From Neoceratodus forsteri (Eukaryota; Chordata; Ceratodontiformes; Ceratodontidae): 64,000 bases of DNA. Below are positions 43,866-55,390 of the stretch, piece after piece (position 1 is the stretch's first letter; every line of letters begins with the position of its first letter). Where the stretch lies: positions 1,187,411,001-1,187,475,000 of the forward strand of contig CM028132.1 of the NCBI GenBank assembly GCA_016271365.2, read 5' to 3'. Under the pieces are notes generated by a model. The model had not been told where the DNA came from and made no database searches. It saw only the letters and a program-made list of their open reading frames with translations. The position numbers were made by a program, and so were the translations under genes.

Positions 43866-45538
43866 CTGTGCCCTTCCACTCTGCACCATTCCTTCAACCA
43901 TTAGCTGAAGGTGTTGGTGCAGTGCACCATCTCCTTCCCCCTGTTGCAGACAAGCAGTACCTCTACAAAAGCTATAGAGTGTGCAACCTGTCAAAGACTT
44001 CTTCTCAGCTCCCTAAACTCTCCCTGCACTGTACCTACCCCATCCATAGCAAGGTCATTCATCTCCAGGTGGACAATGACGTCTAGCTCCCCCTCCCTTC
44101 CTACTGCCCTAGTGATCCATAGGATACGCTTTCCATCTCTCCATGCTGTGGCACCAGGTAGGCACCTGAACTCCATCTCTGCCCCCTTTCCGACACCCAA
44201 CCATGGGTATAGCTACTGATACTCCAAGTAAGCCATGGCATACCAAGTTTAGTAACGGGGGTAGCAAACAAGCTGGCCAGCACTGCTCTGCCCTCTCTAG
44301 TCCATCACATTTAAATTCCTTTGTTTGGTTTTGCAGGCTTTTTCTTTTCTCTTTCAGCTTTGTTTGGGGGGGGGGTGACAGAGTGAACCACAGACTTTGA
44401 AGCTGAAGGTCTCAATTAGGTCTGCATGGGCCGCCTGCAAAGTGATTGGCTACGGCATCTGGTAGGAGGTGTGGCAAGTCTGGGGCAACGAGTTTAAATG
44501 CCCCAGCAAAGTTAGAAGCCATACTATCAGTTCAGTTGTACTGGGAGCAAGAGAAGCAGGAGAAAACTGAGGAACAGCAGACGGAAGAACAGACTCAGAG
44601 CCAGCTAAAGGAATGAAGACTTCATGTGGAATAGCAAGTGGAGTGAATCTGCCTACCTGAGGGGGAGCGCAAAGAAATTTCTGCCATAATCTTGGACTCG
44701 TGGTGCAGTCAGTGGTGTTTACCAGTGGGCAGCGAGCACCACACTGGCAGCACAGAGAGATAGCAGGTCTAGTGTGGGAAATCATCTGTTTGAAGCCAGG
44801 AACCTTTGCCTCGAGTCATGGGGGGGTAGGCATGAACAACAGTGGGGGAGGGGGCAGCAGTGTGGCAAGTTGGTGTACAAATCTGAAATGCCCGACTAGC
44901 CCCCTGCTCCCAACGTTATCCCCCGGATGACTGAGTCTCTCACGAGAAGTTGCTTCCTTCTCCTCTGGGGTCCTCTTTCACCCACCCTGGAGCCTCCACC
45001 TAGGAGGGCCCCCACATCCTCATCGGCCACTTCCATGGGTGCTTCTTGGCAGTCCCACTCAGTTAGAGCAGTGCAGGAATTCTGTAGTGGAACCAGCTGT
45101 GGTTGAAGAATGTGCCTGTGACCCCCCCAACCTTCCAGATCCCACCACACTTTCCCTCCTCGAGCCCACCGTAGTCCAGCCACTCCTCCTGTCCAGCAAC
45201 CCTTGGGGTAATGGTGTTGGACTTGGTGGTCCCTGGGTGGGAGAAAAGGACACCTGACTCTTAGTCATCGCAGCCCCGGGTCTAGTGACCCCCCCCCTCC
45301 GACTTGTAACCAACACAGCCTCGAGTCTGGAGACCTTCTCCGCCAACCCAGACAGGCACATGCACATGGGCAGCACCAGTCTCCAGAGGGTCTCCTTTAA
45401 GAATGCCACCCCACAACCACTGCACTGCACTGCACCACTCCCTACATTCTCTATCCCTGCTGTCCCTGTGCTTCCTGTCCTCCTGTCCCAGAACCCGGTA
45501 AGGCTATGCAGTACCCAGTACCAGTTACCAACATGCAA
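43866..45538 (-). pseudogene. Inverted CR1 ORF1 fragment
   Basis: Read on the minus strand from 45538: CSGCGVAFLKETLWRLVL, LSGLAEKVSRLEAVL (Cys motif and coiled coil), then RRRKQLLVRDSVIRGITLG (44960; GDSI reads RDSV). After an insertion (44210-44895) come MEFRCLPGATAWRDGKR, DVIVHLEMNDLAMDGVG (GTND reads EMND) and HSIAFVEVLLVCNRG. The catalytic Ser block is altered. It is a separate copy, facing CR1-C head to head. Confidence 0.72.
44210..44895. other. Unknown 680-bp segment inside inverted CR1 ORF1
   Basis: It interrupts the esterase domain between ITLGAGG and the ...EFRCLPGA stretch. It has no ORF or repeat that I recognise; a G-run lies at 44367-44377. Confidence 0.5.
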
Positions 45539-45562
45539 TACACAACCCTTTTATTTACTTAC

Positions 45563-45673
45563 CAGAGACAGATATTTTATAAACTGCAACACTTACAAAC
45601 AACTTTTTATGAAGACAGGTATGTTATAAACAGAGATACTAACAAACAACTTTTTTTTTTTTTTTTTTTTTTT
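45563..45673. repeat. 54-bp tandem duplication ending in poly-T
   Basis: ACAAACAACTTTT ends both copies (45563-45607 and 45617-45660); the second runs into a T-tract at 45651-45673. Confidence 0.75.
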
Positions 45674-45721
45674 ATTTAGAACCCCACCCCCACCATCTAG
45701 CTATCTGTGTGGCTGCATGCT

Positions 45722-45785
45722 TCTAAACCCACAATCAAAAAACCAATCCAAGACAGTTTAGCAGGAAGCCCCCACACCAATAGTG
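45722..45785. repeat. Single unit of the 48-bp minisatellite
   Basis: AACCAATCCAAGACAGTTTA, then GCAGGAAGCCCCCACACC. Same unit as 48976-49168 on the far side of the LINE. Confidence 0.55.
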
Positions 45786-46277
45786 GCATTGCTGCTGAAG
45801 TATCGAACCTCTGGTGAGAGGTGGAGTAGTGCAGTGCACAAATACAACTTGATATACCTGATATACCTTAAATATAATTGTTTTTAATCGTTTATGTGCT
45901 GTGTGGTACCATTTGCCTGATACTGTCTCCTCAGTGAACAGCAGAGCATTGTGGGAATTAGGAGGACTAGCAATAGGCCAGTATACCTCCTTCCCTAAAA
46001 ATACATCTCTCTGCTAAGGGCACTGTTGCTTGGTGGTCCTCTTGCCCTTCTAAGGGCTTGTTAAGCCTTCAGCTGATAAAATCCTGCTGAAATGAAGCAA
46101 AACTTTGTTATTTTACATTGTGCCGAAACCGGAAGTGAACGGATGCTTACTTCCGGTTTTTTGGCTTAAAACCTGCCCCTCTAGCGAGCGGGGCGAGAAT
46201 TGGAAAGCTACATTGACCTTAAGGATGAACAACTTCATTTTAATGAACAATCCCCTTCACTTCTAGGTAGTACTTGT

Positions 46278-47207
46278 ATGTCTCCTGATGAGAAGGCAAT
46301 TGTAACATCTAGTACTAGCATACCCGTTGCCTCTGCCCCCTCTTACAAGGTGGATGACTATCCGCCCTCCCCTCATGATAACGATGACTGGACCTTTTTT
46401 ACAAAGCCCTTTAAAAAAAGGAGGAGCGGTCGAATCTACAATAGTGCCCCTATTGAAACTCTTAATAGGTTTGAACAATTGGCTGTATCAAATAATGAGG
46501 TGCTACATGATTTATCCTGTGCATCGCCCCCTGTTGATAATACTAGCTTAAAAACATTTTTCAATCAGGAGTCAATGCCCATGAATACTTGTCCTAGTAA
46601 GTCTCAACTTACCAAATCACTACCTATTAAGTCAATCACTCCAGAGTGTATTAAACAATCAACTGTTTCTGCCCCTTGTACCCCTACTATCTCAAAACAA
46701 GTGTTAGTCCTGGGAGATTCAATCATTAAACACATACACAGGGCAGTATGTAAAAGTGATCAGAGCAACCGTACTTGTTCTAGCTTCTGTGGGGCCAGGG
46801 TATCTGACATTACCTCCATGATGCCTAAAATTCTACAAAATGCAGGGGAAAACCCACTGGTTATCATACACGCCGGTGTTAATGACATAAACGACACCCC
46901 ATTTAACCAGTTACAACAGTACTACATGGCGTTATGTAACCTGCTACTGGATAGGGGATGTTGTGTTTGTATATCCGAAATTTTACCCGTCCCGAGAGCA
47001 ACATCTACCATGATGCAGAAAATCAAAGCCCTAAATGAATGGCTGAGAAAGTGGTGTTTTAAGCAGGATATACCCTGTATTACCCACTGGGAATCATTTT
47101 CAGATCGTTCTTCCTTGTTTTGCTGGGACGGTTTGCATCTCAGTCGTTGGGGTAGCACACTTCTGGGGAAAAGTATTACTAAAATCATAAACCATTGTTT
47201 AAACTAA
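46278..47207 (+). CDS. LINE ORF1 protein with SGNH esterase domain
   Basis: The frame is open from before 46200. The first ATG is at 46278 (MSPDEKAIVTSS), giving about 309 codons to the stop at 47207. The first 130 residues are low-complexity, with a basic patch (KPFKKRRSGR). The C-terminal half is a complete SGNH hydrolase-like domain: VLVLGDSIIKHIHRAV (Ser), CGARVSDITSM (Gly), VIIHAGVNDINDTP (Asn) and CWDGLHLSRWG (Asp and His). Such domains in CR1 ORF1 bind lipid or ester substrates in vitro, and their role in transposition is unclear. All catalytic positions look intact. Confidence 0.8.
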   Translation: MSPDEKAIVTSSTSIPVASAPSYKVDDYPPSPHDNDDWTFFTKPFKKRRSGRIYNSAPIETLNRFEQLAVSNNEVLHDLSCASPPVDNTSLKTFFNQESMPMNTCPSKSQLTKSLPIKSITPECIKQSTVSAPCTPTISKQVLVLGDSIIKHIHRAVCKSDQSNRTCSSFCGARVSDITSMMPKILQNAGENPLVIIHAGVNDINDTPFNQLQQYYMALCNLLLDRGCCVCISEILPVPRATSTMMQKIKALNEWLRKWCFKQDIPCITHWESFSDRSSLFCWDGLHLSRWGSTLLGKSITKIINHCLN

Positions 47208-47259
47208 AGACAATGGGGGAGAATGGGTCTATTCCCAAGTCTCTGAATACTCATCAAAA

Positions 47260-47710
47260 TATTATTACAACTAAATGTAAATTTCTAGCTTTTAATGAAA
47301 GATCTTTAAACCAACTCAGATTAGCAGAACTCTAAGCCAAATGTAAAACTTTAAATATAGGTGTAGTGGGAGTAACTGAAACTTGGTGGGATGCACCCTC
47401 AATTTGGTCCAGAGAAATTCCAGGCTATAAGTTATACCATAAAAATAGATTAGATAAGCAAGGTGGTGGAGTTTGTATGTACATACGAAATTACATTCCT
47501 TCTTTTGAAGTATGTTCTCCCTTTCCCCTGGAAAGTATATGGGTTAAAATCTTATTGAAGGAGCAGTCCTATATAACTATTGGTGACATCTATCGACCTC
47601 CATCTGCTAATTCAGATTACACAACTGATATATTTAAAGAAATTACACATTTTTCAGAATACCAAGATACTATAATATTTGGTGACTTTAATTTCCCTCA
47701 TATCAATTAG
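47260..47710 (+). pseudogene. Endonuclease of the LINE, truncated
   Basis: GVTETWWDAPSIWSREIPGY and GDIYRPPSANSDY (YRPP block), then IIFGDFNFPHIN and a stop at 47710. The SDH block and the linker to RT are deleted, and RT sequence starts about 10 bp later. It follows ORF1 after about 50 bp. Confidence 0.82.
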
Positions 47711-47719
47711 GAATTTACA

Positions 47720-48895
47720 ATTCAAATCAGCATGGGTTTACTCCCAAGTATTCCTGTACCACCAACCTGATATCATTTTACAATAATATAAGTGCTCTAC
47801 TAGATGTGGGTATCCCTTCTGATGTAATTCTTTTGGACTTTAGTAGAGCTTTCGATAAAGTCTCACATGAAAAACTCATTACTAAAATGCACAACTTAGG
47901 TTTGTCACCTGATATTGTCAACTGGACTTTAAACTGGTTGACAAATCATTCTCAGAGAGTCAGAATTAATGATATCTTGTCTGATTCGGGTAGTGTGACA
48001 AGTGGTGTGCCACAGGGGTTGGTCTTGGGACCAACACTGTTTAATCTCTTTATTAGTGATTTACAAACAGGGCCAAAAAAATTTCATGGTTAAATTTGCA
48101 GACGACACTAAATTACGGGGCAAGGTTAATAATCAAGAAAACATTTCTGCATTAAAGGAGGATTTGGAAAAATGAACACTCTGGGCAAATGATAATCATA
48201 TGCATTTTAATCAAGACAAATGTTTAGTAGTGCATTTCGGTGCAAACAATCCCAAAACGACATATATAAACGTACTACCACTTCATTCATCAAATTGTGA
48301 AAAAGACTTGGGTATATATGTTAATAATAAACTTACATCAAATGATCACTGTGTTAGAACTGCTTGCATTACCAATAGACTTTTGAGGCAAATAACACAT
48401 ACTTTTATTAACCACACTGAACAATGCCTTATTCCATTGTATAGGGCATACATTAGACCGTATCTAGACTATGGCTCCCCTTTTTGGAACCCAAATCAAA
48501 AAAAAGATATAGCAATTCTTGAATGGGTTCAAAGGAGAGTGACCAGGGTGATTCCAAGATTAACAAATCTGGATTATCAGAACAGATTAAAAGCTCCTGG
48601 TCTCTTCTCTCTTCAAACTAGAAGACTAAGAGGTGATATGCTTATGGTTTTTAATTTAATAAATTCACCAAATTTAATGGAAAAATGTGGTCTAACATTC
48701 TCCAAAATGAAACATGTTCCAAGACTGCACAATAAACAGCTTGAGGTAAAAAATTACAAAACCAGCAAAAGGGGAAACTTTTTTCCAATAAGAGCTTCTA
48801 CTGTATGGAACACTTTGCCACAGGAATTAGTAGAGGCACCTAGTGTCGCCATCTTTAAAAACAAATTAGATGTCTGGTTTAGGGATAATAAATAA
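47720..48895 (+). pseudogene. Reverse transcriptase of the LINE, 5'-deleted
   Basis: Starts with NQHGFTPKYSCTTNLISF. VILLDFSRAFDKVSHEKL, SGVPQGLVLGPTLFNLFISD and, after a frameshift near 48090, VKFADDTK follow. HFNQDKCLVVHFG and RPYLDYGSPFWNPNQKKD follow, ending FKNKLDVWFRDNK. One in-frame stop near 48173 (EK*TLW). The Asp pair is intact. RT blocks 0 to 2 are missing through the deletion at 47711. Confidence 0.85.
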
Positions 48896-48975
48896 ATAAT
48901 GTCCCACATAGTGTGGGGTACAGTCTCAATGGGCTTTGGCCTTCTTCTGTTCTTTCATACCAAGTAGTAACAAAC

Positions 48976-49168
48976 ACAATCCAACCCAGAAACAGCAGCA
49001 AACCCCTACACCCACAAACACAGCCCTTCCCAGAAACACTTAGCAGCAAGCTCCCACACACAGAATCACAATCCTAACCAGAAACAGTTAGCAGCAAGTC
49101 CACACACCAAAAAAAACACTATTTTACCCTGAAACTGTTAGCAGCATGCTCCCAATCCCCAACCACAG
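48976..49168. repeat. Minisatellite, about 4 copies of about 48 bp
   Basis: CAGAAACAGTTAGCAGCAAG-like units at about 48984, 49030, 49078 and 49128, with CCCACACAC between. Confidence 0.8.
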
Positions 49169-49670
49169 TATATCTCAGACACAATACAGTTGTACCTGTG
49201 ATTCAACGGGTATGGTTCCTGGCTGTTGACTGTTTCCTGGGCTGCCTCCAGGCAGACTCCAGTCAACATCCTTTGTGCTCATCCTTAGCACAAGGACCGC
49301 AAGTGGGAGGACCGCTTGGCAAGAAAGACGTAAACAGTGGGTGGCGGGCTGCTGAAGCTCCACTTCCAACTTGTCCTCCATCTACCTGTCTGGCAGTTTT
49401 CACTTTCAGCCTCTACGGCTGCTCCAGTCGCTATGGGGAGAGAGAACCCTGCTCTTTGGTAAGCTCTCTCCCCTGCTGTCACTGCTTCCTTTGGTGTGTT
49501 CTCTGCTGGATGGGGTTCAAAAATGCCTGGGATGGGGGTGCTACTGAGCAGCCAAGGTGGGAAGTTGCAACTCTCCGGAGCTCCACATCATAACACAAAA
49601 TAAACTCATTTTTCCTGCTGCAAAGTCTAAAATTCTGTGACTGGTCATTGCCTAATACTCACCGCAATGG
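49169..49670. other. No recognisable feature upstream of L1
   Basis: GC-richer; possibly the L1 5' UTR. Short ORFs only. Confidence 0.4.
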
Positions 49671-50525
49671 ATGAGTGCCTTTCTCAAGGGAAAGTGTCGT
49701 GGCAAGGAGGCAAACATTCAAAGTAAACAGCTGGGCAAGACCAAGCGACTACTAGGGGGACTAGGCCCTATCTCGTTCTCCGCTTCGGAGCTCTCACTGA
49801 TCAGCAAATCCATCTCGGAACAAGTGTTAGCAGATTTAACCCCGCGATGGGAGAAAGTGGAACAAACTATTGCCTGGATAACTACAGAGATAAAACAACA
49901 AGCAGGTCAGATACAAGAACAACGTATCCCTGACCTAGGAGGATACCACAAGAGAGGTCCCAGATAAAATTGCTGAGAAGGAGATCGAGGAATTACGAGA
50001 TGCATTAGACTATCAAGAAAATTACAGCAAATACAATAATTTGCGCGTATGAGGCTTACCGGAGGGTGCAGAGAAAGGAAATCTCCTAGACTTTTGTGCC
50101 ATAACACTGCCTGAGTTGCTGAATTTAAATCTGAAAGCTGGTAGACTGAAGATTGAGCGGGCACATCAAGCGCTCACCCCATTACCGCCTGCAGACCAAC
50201 CACCATGGCAGGTCATATTTCGCCTGTACCACTACCCTGATAGGCAGGCTCTTCTAGCTGCATATTGAAATCTGAAGGAACTCAACTTTGAGGGTAATAA
50301 GCTCATGATGCACCAAGATCTGTCCCTCCGAATTCAACACAAACGTCAGCAATTTAATACCCTGATGGATCACCTAAGGGAGCGAGGTCTGGAATTTATT
50401 ATGGTATAACCTTCAGTGGTCAAGGTACGCTGGGAAGGTGCCACATTTTCATTTTGGGAACAAAGCAAGTTGCAAAATTACATCGCAGAGTGGGACAAGA
50501 AAAATAACAAAAATGGCTGAACAGC
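49671..50525 (+). pseudogene. L1 ORF1 protein
   Basis: RNA-binding ORF1p. ATG at 49671 (MSAFLKGKCRGKEANIQSKQ); the next part is coiled-coil-like (SISEQVLADLTPRWEKVEQT). A shift near 49950 leads to the RRM-type domain (NNLRV, a stop, then GLPEGAEKGNLLDF). KIERAHQALTPLPPADQPPW follows, then FRLYHYPDRQALLAAY and DLSLRIQHKRQQFNTLMDHL. RAHQ and the PPW...FRLYHY pattern are typical of L1 ORF1. Two or more stops and one frameshift. Confidence 0.82.
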
Positions 50526-51654
50526 CCAGTGAGTATTTTGGGCGCACTTTGTATTCCTAACACTTCCTCACTACCTCGTGGCCAGAGACTATCCGTAACG
50601 AACTGGGGGGGAGGGCAAAATGGATTTACAAGGGGTATTGTTTGCTTTGGAGAGAACTCCATCTGATTAAAAACACCCACTGTCCATCAAGGAAGGTAAT
50701 TTTCTGACGTACTGTGCATTTTCGTTTAAAATGTGGACTATGGGAAGTAGTGGTGCCACGATGTACATCCATATGGCGCACTTTTAAGAACTTTCATGAA
50801 CAGAGTGCAAAGATCTCTAACCACTTGGAGAGACATTGCAGCAGCCTAAAGAACTGAATTGGGGGGGGGATACTGGAATGGGCATGGGAATGTGACGTCT
50901 ACGAGGTGGGGGGGGGGACCTACACCTAGGTATACAAATGGAAGCTGCCATAAGGGAAGATTAAACATGGTGGCAAACAGCCTGGGTTTCCTACAGGGCA
51001 ATAGGCCCGATAGAAGTTGCTATGTTAAAGACAGCATTTGGGAAATTAGTTTAAAATTTAAAAAGGCTTAATGTTGTGTTAAAGTTGATGCGGATGGAGG
51101 GGGGCGTGGGGTTCGATTATACAGCTAATGAGACAGAGAGCGAAGGAGGTTAGAAGCTTAACACAAACATGTAAAAGGAAGCACAGAGAAGGAGTCTGGG
51201 ATAATGTGCGCAGTACCACCTAGCGCTCAGAGTTCGGGCATACGCAATGCGCTAAAGTGCTACTACGCCCATGACAACTCGAAACTACAACTTTCATAAT
51301 GATTTTAAATACATTAGACTGCTCCGTTTTCACCGGGAATTGGTTGTAGAGGTTCAGGTAACATACCTCTAAATGCCTCAATGTTTCTTTTTCTCCCGTA
51401 TAGATACGCCTCGCTCGTCATTTTTACGAGTCTTCCGGCACAGGACAGGATGCCAGGGGCACACTCCATCTTCCGTTGCGGCGGCAGTTTTGATATGGCG
51501 CATCCAGGAGCAACATTAAAACGCTAAATAACTCGAGAAAGGTTAGCTGCATTTTTTTAAACCATAAAGGTTGTTTTAATTGGGCATTTTTGCAGCCCTG
51601 GTGATTGCCCCCACTGTTTTTGACTGTTTTCCTTTAAGATTTGGGGGAAATTTG
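50526..51654 (+). other. L1 interval lacking endonuclease; partly unknown sequence
   Basis: ORF2 endonuclease and the first RT blocks should be here but are absent. 50526-51060 may be inter-ORF or leftover L1 sequence. 51110-51640 is unlike the rest, with CpG sites, and no ORF that I recognise. RT begins again at about 51655. Confidence 0.5.
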
Positions 51655-53700
51655 GTCTGGGGGAGAAGTATATCCAATTAATAGAAGCCTTTTACAGAGC
51701 CCCAACGACGAGGATCTTAATCAATGGAGTGCCTTCAGAGGAGGTCCGGCTTGGGAGGGGCACATGACAGAGCTGTCCCCTCTCCCCCCTTCTGTTTGCA
51801 ATCACCAAAGAACTTCTAGCGATTAAAATTAGGGAGGATCCACAAATCCAAGGCATCCTGGACAAGCAAGGCCGAAAGCACACCATCACCCTGTATGTGG
51901 ATGATGATATCTTCTTCTTTCTTACGGAACTGGCCAATCCATCCCTGCACTGCTGCACCTAGTGGGCTCTTTTGCAACCTTCTCCGGCTATAAGCTAAAC
52001 ATTAATAAATCAGAAATCATGTACTTCGGTAAAGGGGAGGAGGTGGGTATGCAAAACACATGGGGACTTAGGAAAGTCCAAAAAGCAATAACATATCTGG
52101 GAGTGAAAGTGGGCCAGGTTATAAAAGAAATGTACAATCTAAACTATACACCCCTATTGGACGTTAATCCTGAAGGACTTGCAAAGGTGGAAGGCCCTCC
52201 CCGTATCCTGGATGGGTAGAATAAATGTTTTGAAGATGAATGTACTCCCCAGAGTACTATATGTTTTGCAGATGATGCCAATGGACCCATGGAACATTGA
52301 TATTAAAAAAATTAGAAAAGGGATTTGGGCAATTTATTTTGCAGGGAAAAAAAACAAGAATTAGCCCGAGAAAGCTAAAACCCACTAATGAACAGGGAGG
52401 GCTGAATTTCCCTGATAATAAAGGGTATTACTTAGCAACCCAATATAGATATATACACAATTGGGTCAATAAGGGGGAAGCTGCCCAATGGTTAGACCTG
52501 GAGGAAGAAGGATGCAGAGGCCGCCTTTCAGCATACTTAGGAAAAGCAGGTCTACAGGCCTATAAACGTCTGTGGCACCAAATCCCATGGTTATTAGTAG
52601 TTTAGAGGCCTGTAAAACCATCAAGGAAAGAAGGGGAGGAGAAGGGGACAACACCAGCCTGGTTCTGGTGGCAGGCTACCCAGAGTTTTTACTGGGACTT
52701 GAAGATAAGGGCTTTATAGCATGGCAGGAGATAGGTGTAAGATGTGTAGGAGACTTAATTAATATAGGGATGGAATGTATACATTTCCAGATATCCAAAG
52801 GGGACTGGGCCTTCCGGCAACACATCAATATAGGTATCTCCAAGTCCGAAACTATTGGAAGAGCTTGAACGGGGGAATAGTCCCTTTAGTATAGCTCAGT
52901 GGAAAAGAAGATACTGGGGCAATAAATAATGAGAAAGGATCATAATTGAGATCATCGCCGTTGGGGTTCTGTAAAGCTTCTATTAATGGATATACTTCTC
53001 CCCAGACCAATTTCCCCAAATCTTAAACATCCAACAGGAAGGGCAGCAAGGTTGGATAGGGGCCTATTTCAGGGTGAAACCCAGACAGTCAAAAGGTGGT
53101 AGGAACAGGATCTTGGAATCGCAATCACAGACTCTAATTGGGAATTACTACTGAGATCCCACATGGGATTATTGCTTTGTAATAAATTTAAAGAAATGCA
53201 ATTTAAGTTTCTCCACAGGTTGTACTACCCATCCAGTATGGTGAATACATTTCACCCTGGAATCTCCCCCACATGTACGAAATGTGGTAGAGCCAGGAGT
53301 ACACTGATGCATTACTACTGGCACTGCCCGGGGATACAGAGATACTGGAAGGGGGTCGCAGCTGAGATAACCAAGATGGAGGGCCAACGCGTGGAATTTT
53401 CCCCGTGCTCTCTGGGGTGATCTCCCGGGGGGGTGGGGGAGAGACTGGGACGGCATCCTAGAAGAATTAGGGTCTTGTTGGTTGTAGCTCGACAGGGTAT
53501 ACAGAATTTATGGATATCCACTAACGTCCCCACAGTGGAGCAATGGAAGAACCTAGCCTTACGAGCATTGGCGGTGGACAGATTAACATATGTCCTCAAG
53601 GGGAAAGAAGAAAGATTTCTGAATGTATGGGAATCCTTCTTAGGGACACTATCGGTGGGAGAGGCAGCAATTTTAAGAGAAAGATGGATAGCTTAGAGTT
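51655..53700 (+). pseudogene. L1 ORF2 reverse transcriptase and C-terminus
   Basis: GEKYIQLIEAFYRAPTTRI, INGVPSEEVRLGRGT, a stop, then SCPLSPLLFAITKELLAI. TITLYVDDDIFFFL replaces the usual YADD with YVDD. SGYKLNINKSEIMYFGKG and ITYLGVKVG follow. RINVLKMNVLPRVLYVLQMM is at 52179-52364. The C-terminal Cys/His motif CTKCGRARSTLMHYYWHCPG is at 53270. Four or more frameshifts. Spacing and motifs are those of L1, not CR1 or RTE. Confidence 0.87.
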
Positions 53701-54132
53701 ACTTTTAGAGAGCCTTAGGAGCCTGGAACAGGCAGTATAGGGATGCCATAACCATGACTTTCTCTTTGCTCTATCTGGCTTCCTCTGCTTAGTTCGCAAT
53801 AGTCTAAGAGATCAGCTGTTTTTATTCAATGAACACTCAGAACAAGGCATATTTTGTTTTTATGTCTTAATACACCGATCTGGTTATTAACTTTCTTAAA
53901 GAGGTACTGTCTCACATACTTAACTATGGTTTTAAGGTACCTCTTTTACAATTGTACAGTTTTACAATTCTCTTTAAGCAGTACCACAGAGGAGCCTACC
54001 AACATGTAATGTACTCTAAATTGTAATAATCAGAGGTGAAACAGCCCTGTACACAATATGTAAGACATCATAGTTTTCCCATGACCTGTATGTACTGTAC
54101 TTGGAAAATCCAATAAAAATATGATACAAAAA
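53701..54132 (+). repeat. L1 3' UTR and poly-A tail
   Basis: Ends with AATAAAAATATGATACAAAA and a short A-run at 54129. Confidence 0.75.
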
Positions 54133-54335
54133 AAAATGCCTGAGACAAGCACAAGGGAATTGTAGGGGTAAGGAAGGGAGGGGTAGAAATGGTGCCGTAG
54201 ATTAAGTGAGGTCTGCAGCAAAAAAATGAAGGTCAATAAAGTTAAAAAAAAGAATAATTCAAAAAATGGGCAGACTAGGTGGGCCCGGCAGCCCTCATCT
54301 GCTGTCACATTCTATCAGTTATGTTTCTATGTGAC
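54133..54335 (+). mobile_element. CR1 3' end fragment
   Basis: GGGCAGACTAGGTGGGCC, then CTCATCTGCTGTCACATTCT and TATGTTTCTATG: inverse of the 22014 end. Confidence 0.85.
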
Positions 54336-54349
54336 CCTCGCCTCATGAA

Positions 54350-54560
54350 CAAAGTAGGTGAAAATGTTCAAATCCCACCCAAAACGTGATTTTACGGAGT
54401 GACAAAATCACCTTTTGGGCTAGATTCGAAGGATTTCACAGCCCGTGTTTATGAGGCGGGGTCCCAAAAAAGGCCATGTTGAAAATTTGAGGGACAAATA
54501 TTAAAAAAATGACCAAGTTTTGAACATAAGTTCAAAATGCACTGAAATACATTGAATCGC
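54350..54560. repeat. R1 repeat, uninterrupted copy
   Basis: Contains the junction that DIRS-E splits elsewhere: GTTTATGAGGCGGGGTC followed by CATGTTGAAAATTTGAGGG. Confidence 0.65.
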
Positions 54561-54761
54561 ATACCTGGCTTCCTCAGTTCATGGTCCGGCATTGAAGAGT
54601 GAAGACGTGTCTCTGGTCCACAGAGGATTACAGCATTTGACCCCCAGTAGGAAAGTAAGGGGTGGGGGGGGGTCTGGGATGTGGGTGCCGAGTTGGGGAA
54701 GTCAGGAGGGGGGAGTGTAACAGTGGTGGAAGGGCAGCACCAGACATCAATGGACTGTTTG
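54561..54761. other. No recognisable feature before DIRS-D
   Basis: Short G-rich stretch; nothing assignable. Confidence 0.4.
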
Positions 54762-54955
54762 AAAAAATTACTTACCATAGTAATAATCTTTCTTCCCAGT
54801 GATGCTCAGACATTCATAACTTTGTGCAGTCATCCTGGTGGGTTGGACTGCCCGGAGAGATGGAACACATGCAAATGATGGAATTCTTTGCACGTGAGCA
54901 TCTTTCAAATACTGCCTCTACCAACTGTAGTGTTCTAAGCCCTTCAGATTTGTAA
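54762..54955. repeat. DIRS-D left inverted terminal repeat
   Basis: Inverse of 60720-60923. Contains GATGGAACACATGCAAATGA. Confidence 0.9.
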
Positions 54956-55253
54956 GAAACCTGGAAGTCAGGCAACATGGAAACATTTTACCATAAATTA
55001 TTAACTAATTAATAAAACATTTTTAATAAAACATTTTTAGGATTAGCCTAATAAACAACTTACTTGAAAAAAACTCCAAGGGAGGAGCTATATCTAAATA
55101 TAATAATGGTATTCACCATAAATTGAGAAAAACTATTTTGAGAGACAGAAAAACTCTGTCTAGCATAGAGAAATGTACCCAGAAGGATATGGCTATGTGG
55201 CACTAGCATGCGGAATGCAGAGGCTTAAGTTCTGGAAGGGGAGGATGGGAGGG

Positions 55254-55356
55254 AGTTATGAATGTCTGAGCATCACTGGGAAGAAAGAAGATTACTATGG
55301 TAAGTAATTTTTTCTTCAACCCCAGTCATGCTCAGACCATTCATAACTTTGTGCAG
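55254..55356. repeat. DIRS-D internal complementary region
   Basis: AGTTATGAATGTCTGAGCAT inverts the left end, and CCCCAGTCATGCTCAGACCA inverts the right end. The junction is at about 55312. Confidence 0.92.
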
Positions 55357-55390
55357 ACTACAAGCAGTACCCAGGTGGTGGGCACAGAAC

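Larger units (their letters stand above)
45800..48960 (+). mobile_element. CR1-group LINE with nearly intact ORF1
   Basis: Plus-strand LINE with an intact-looking ORF1 (46200-47207), an endonuclease cut short (47260-47710), and an RT lacking its first blocks (47720-48895). A 3' UTR of about 60 bp carries a small hairpin (CCCACATAGTGTGGG at 48903). The 5' UTR has an inverted pair ACCGGAAGT/ACTTCCGGT at 46127-46160. The 48-bp minisatellite lies on both sides, so it probably inserted there. The internal deletion makes it non-autonomous. Confidence 0.82.
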
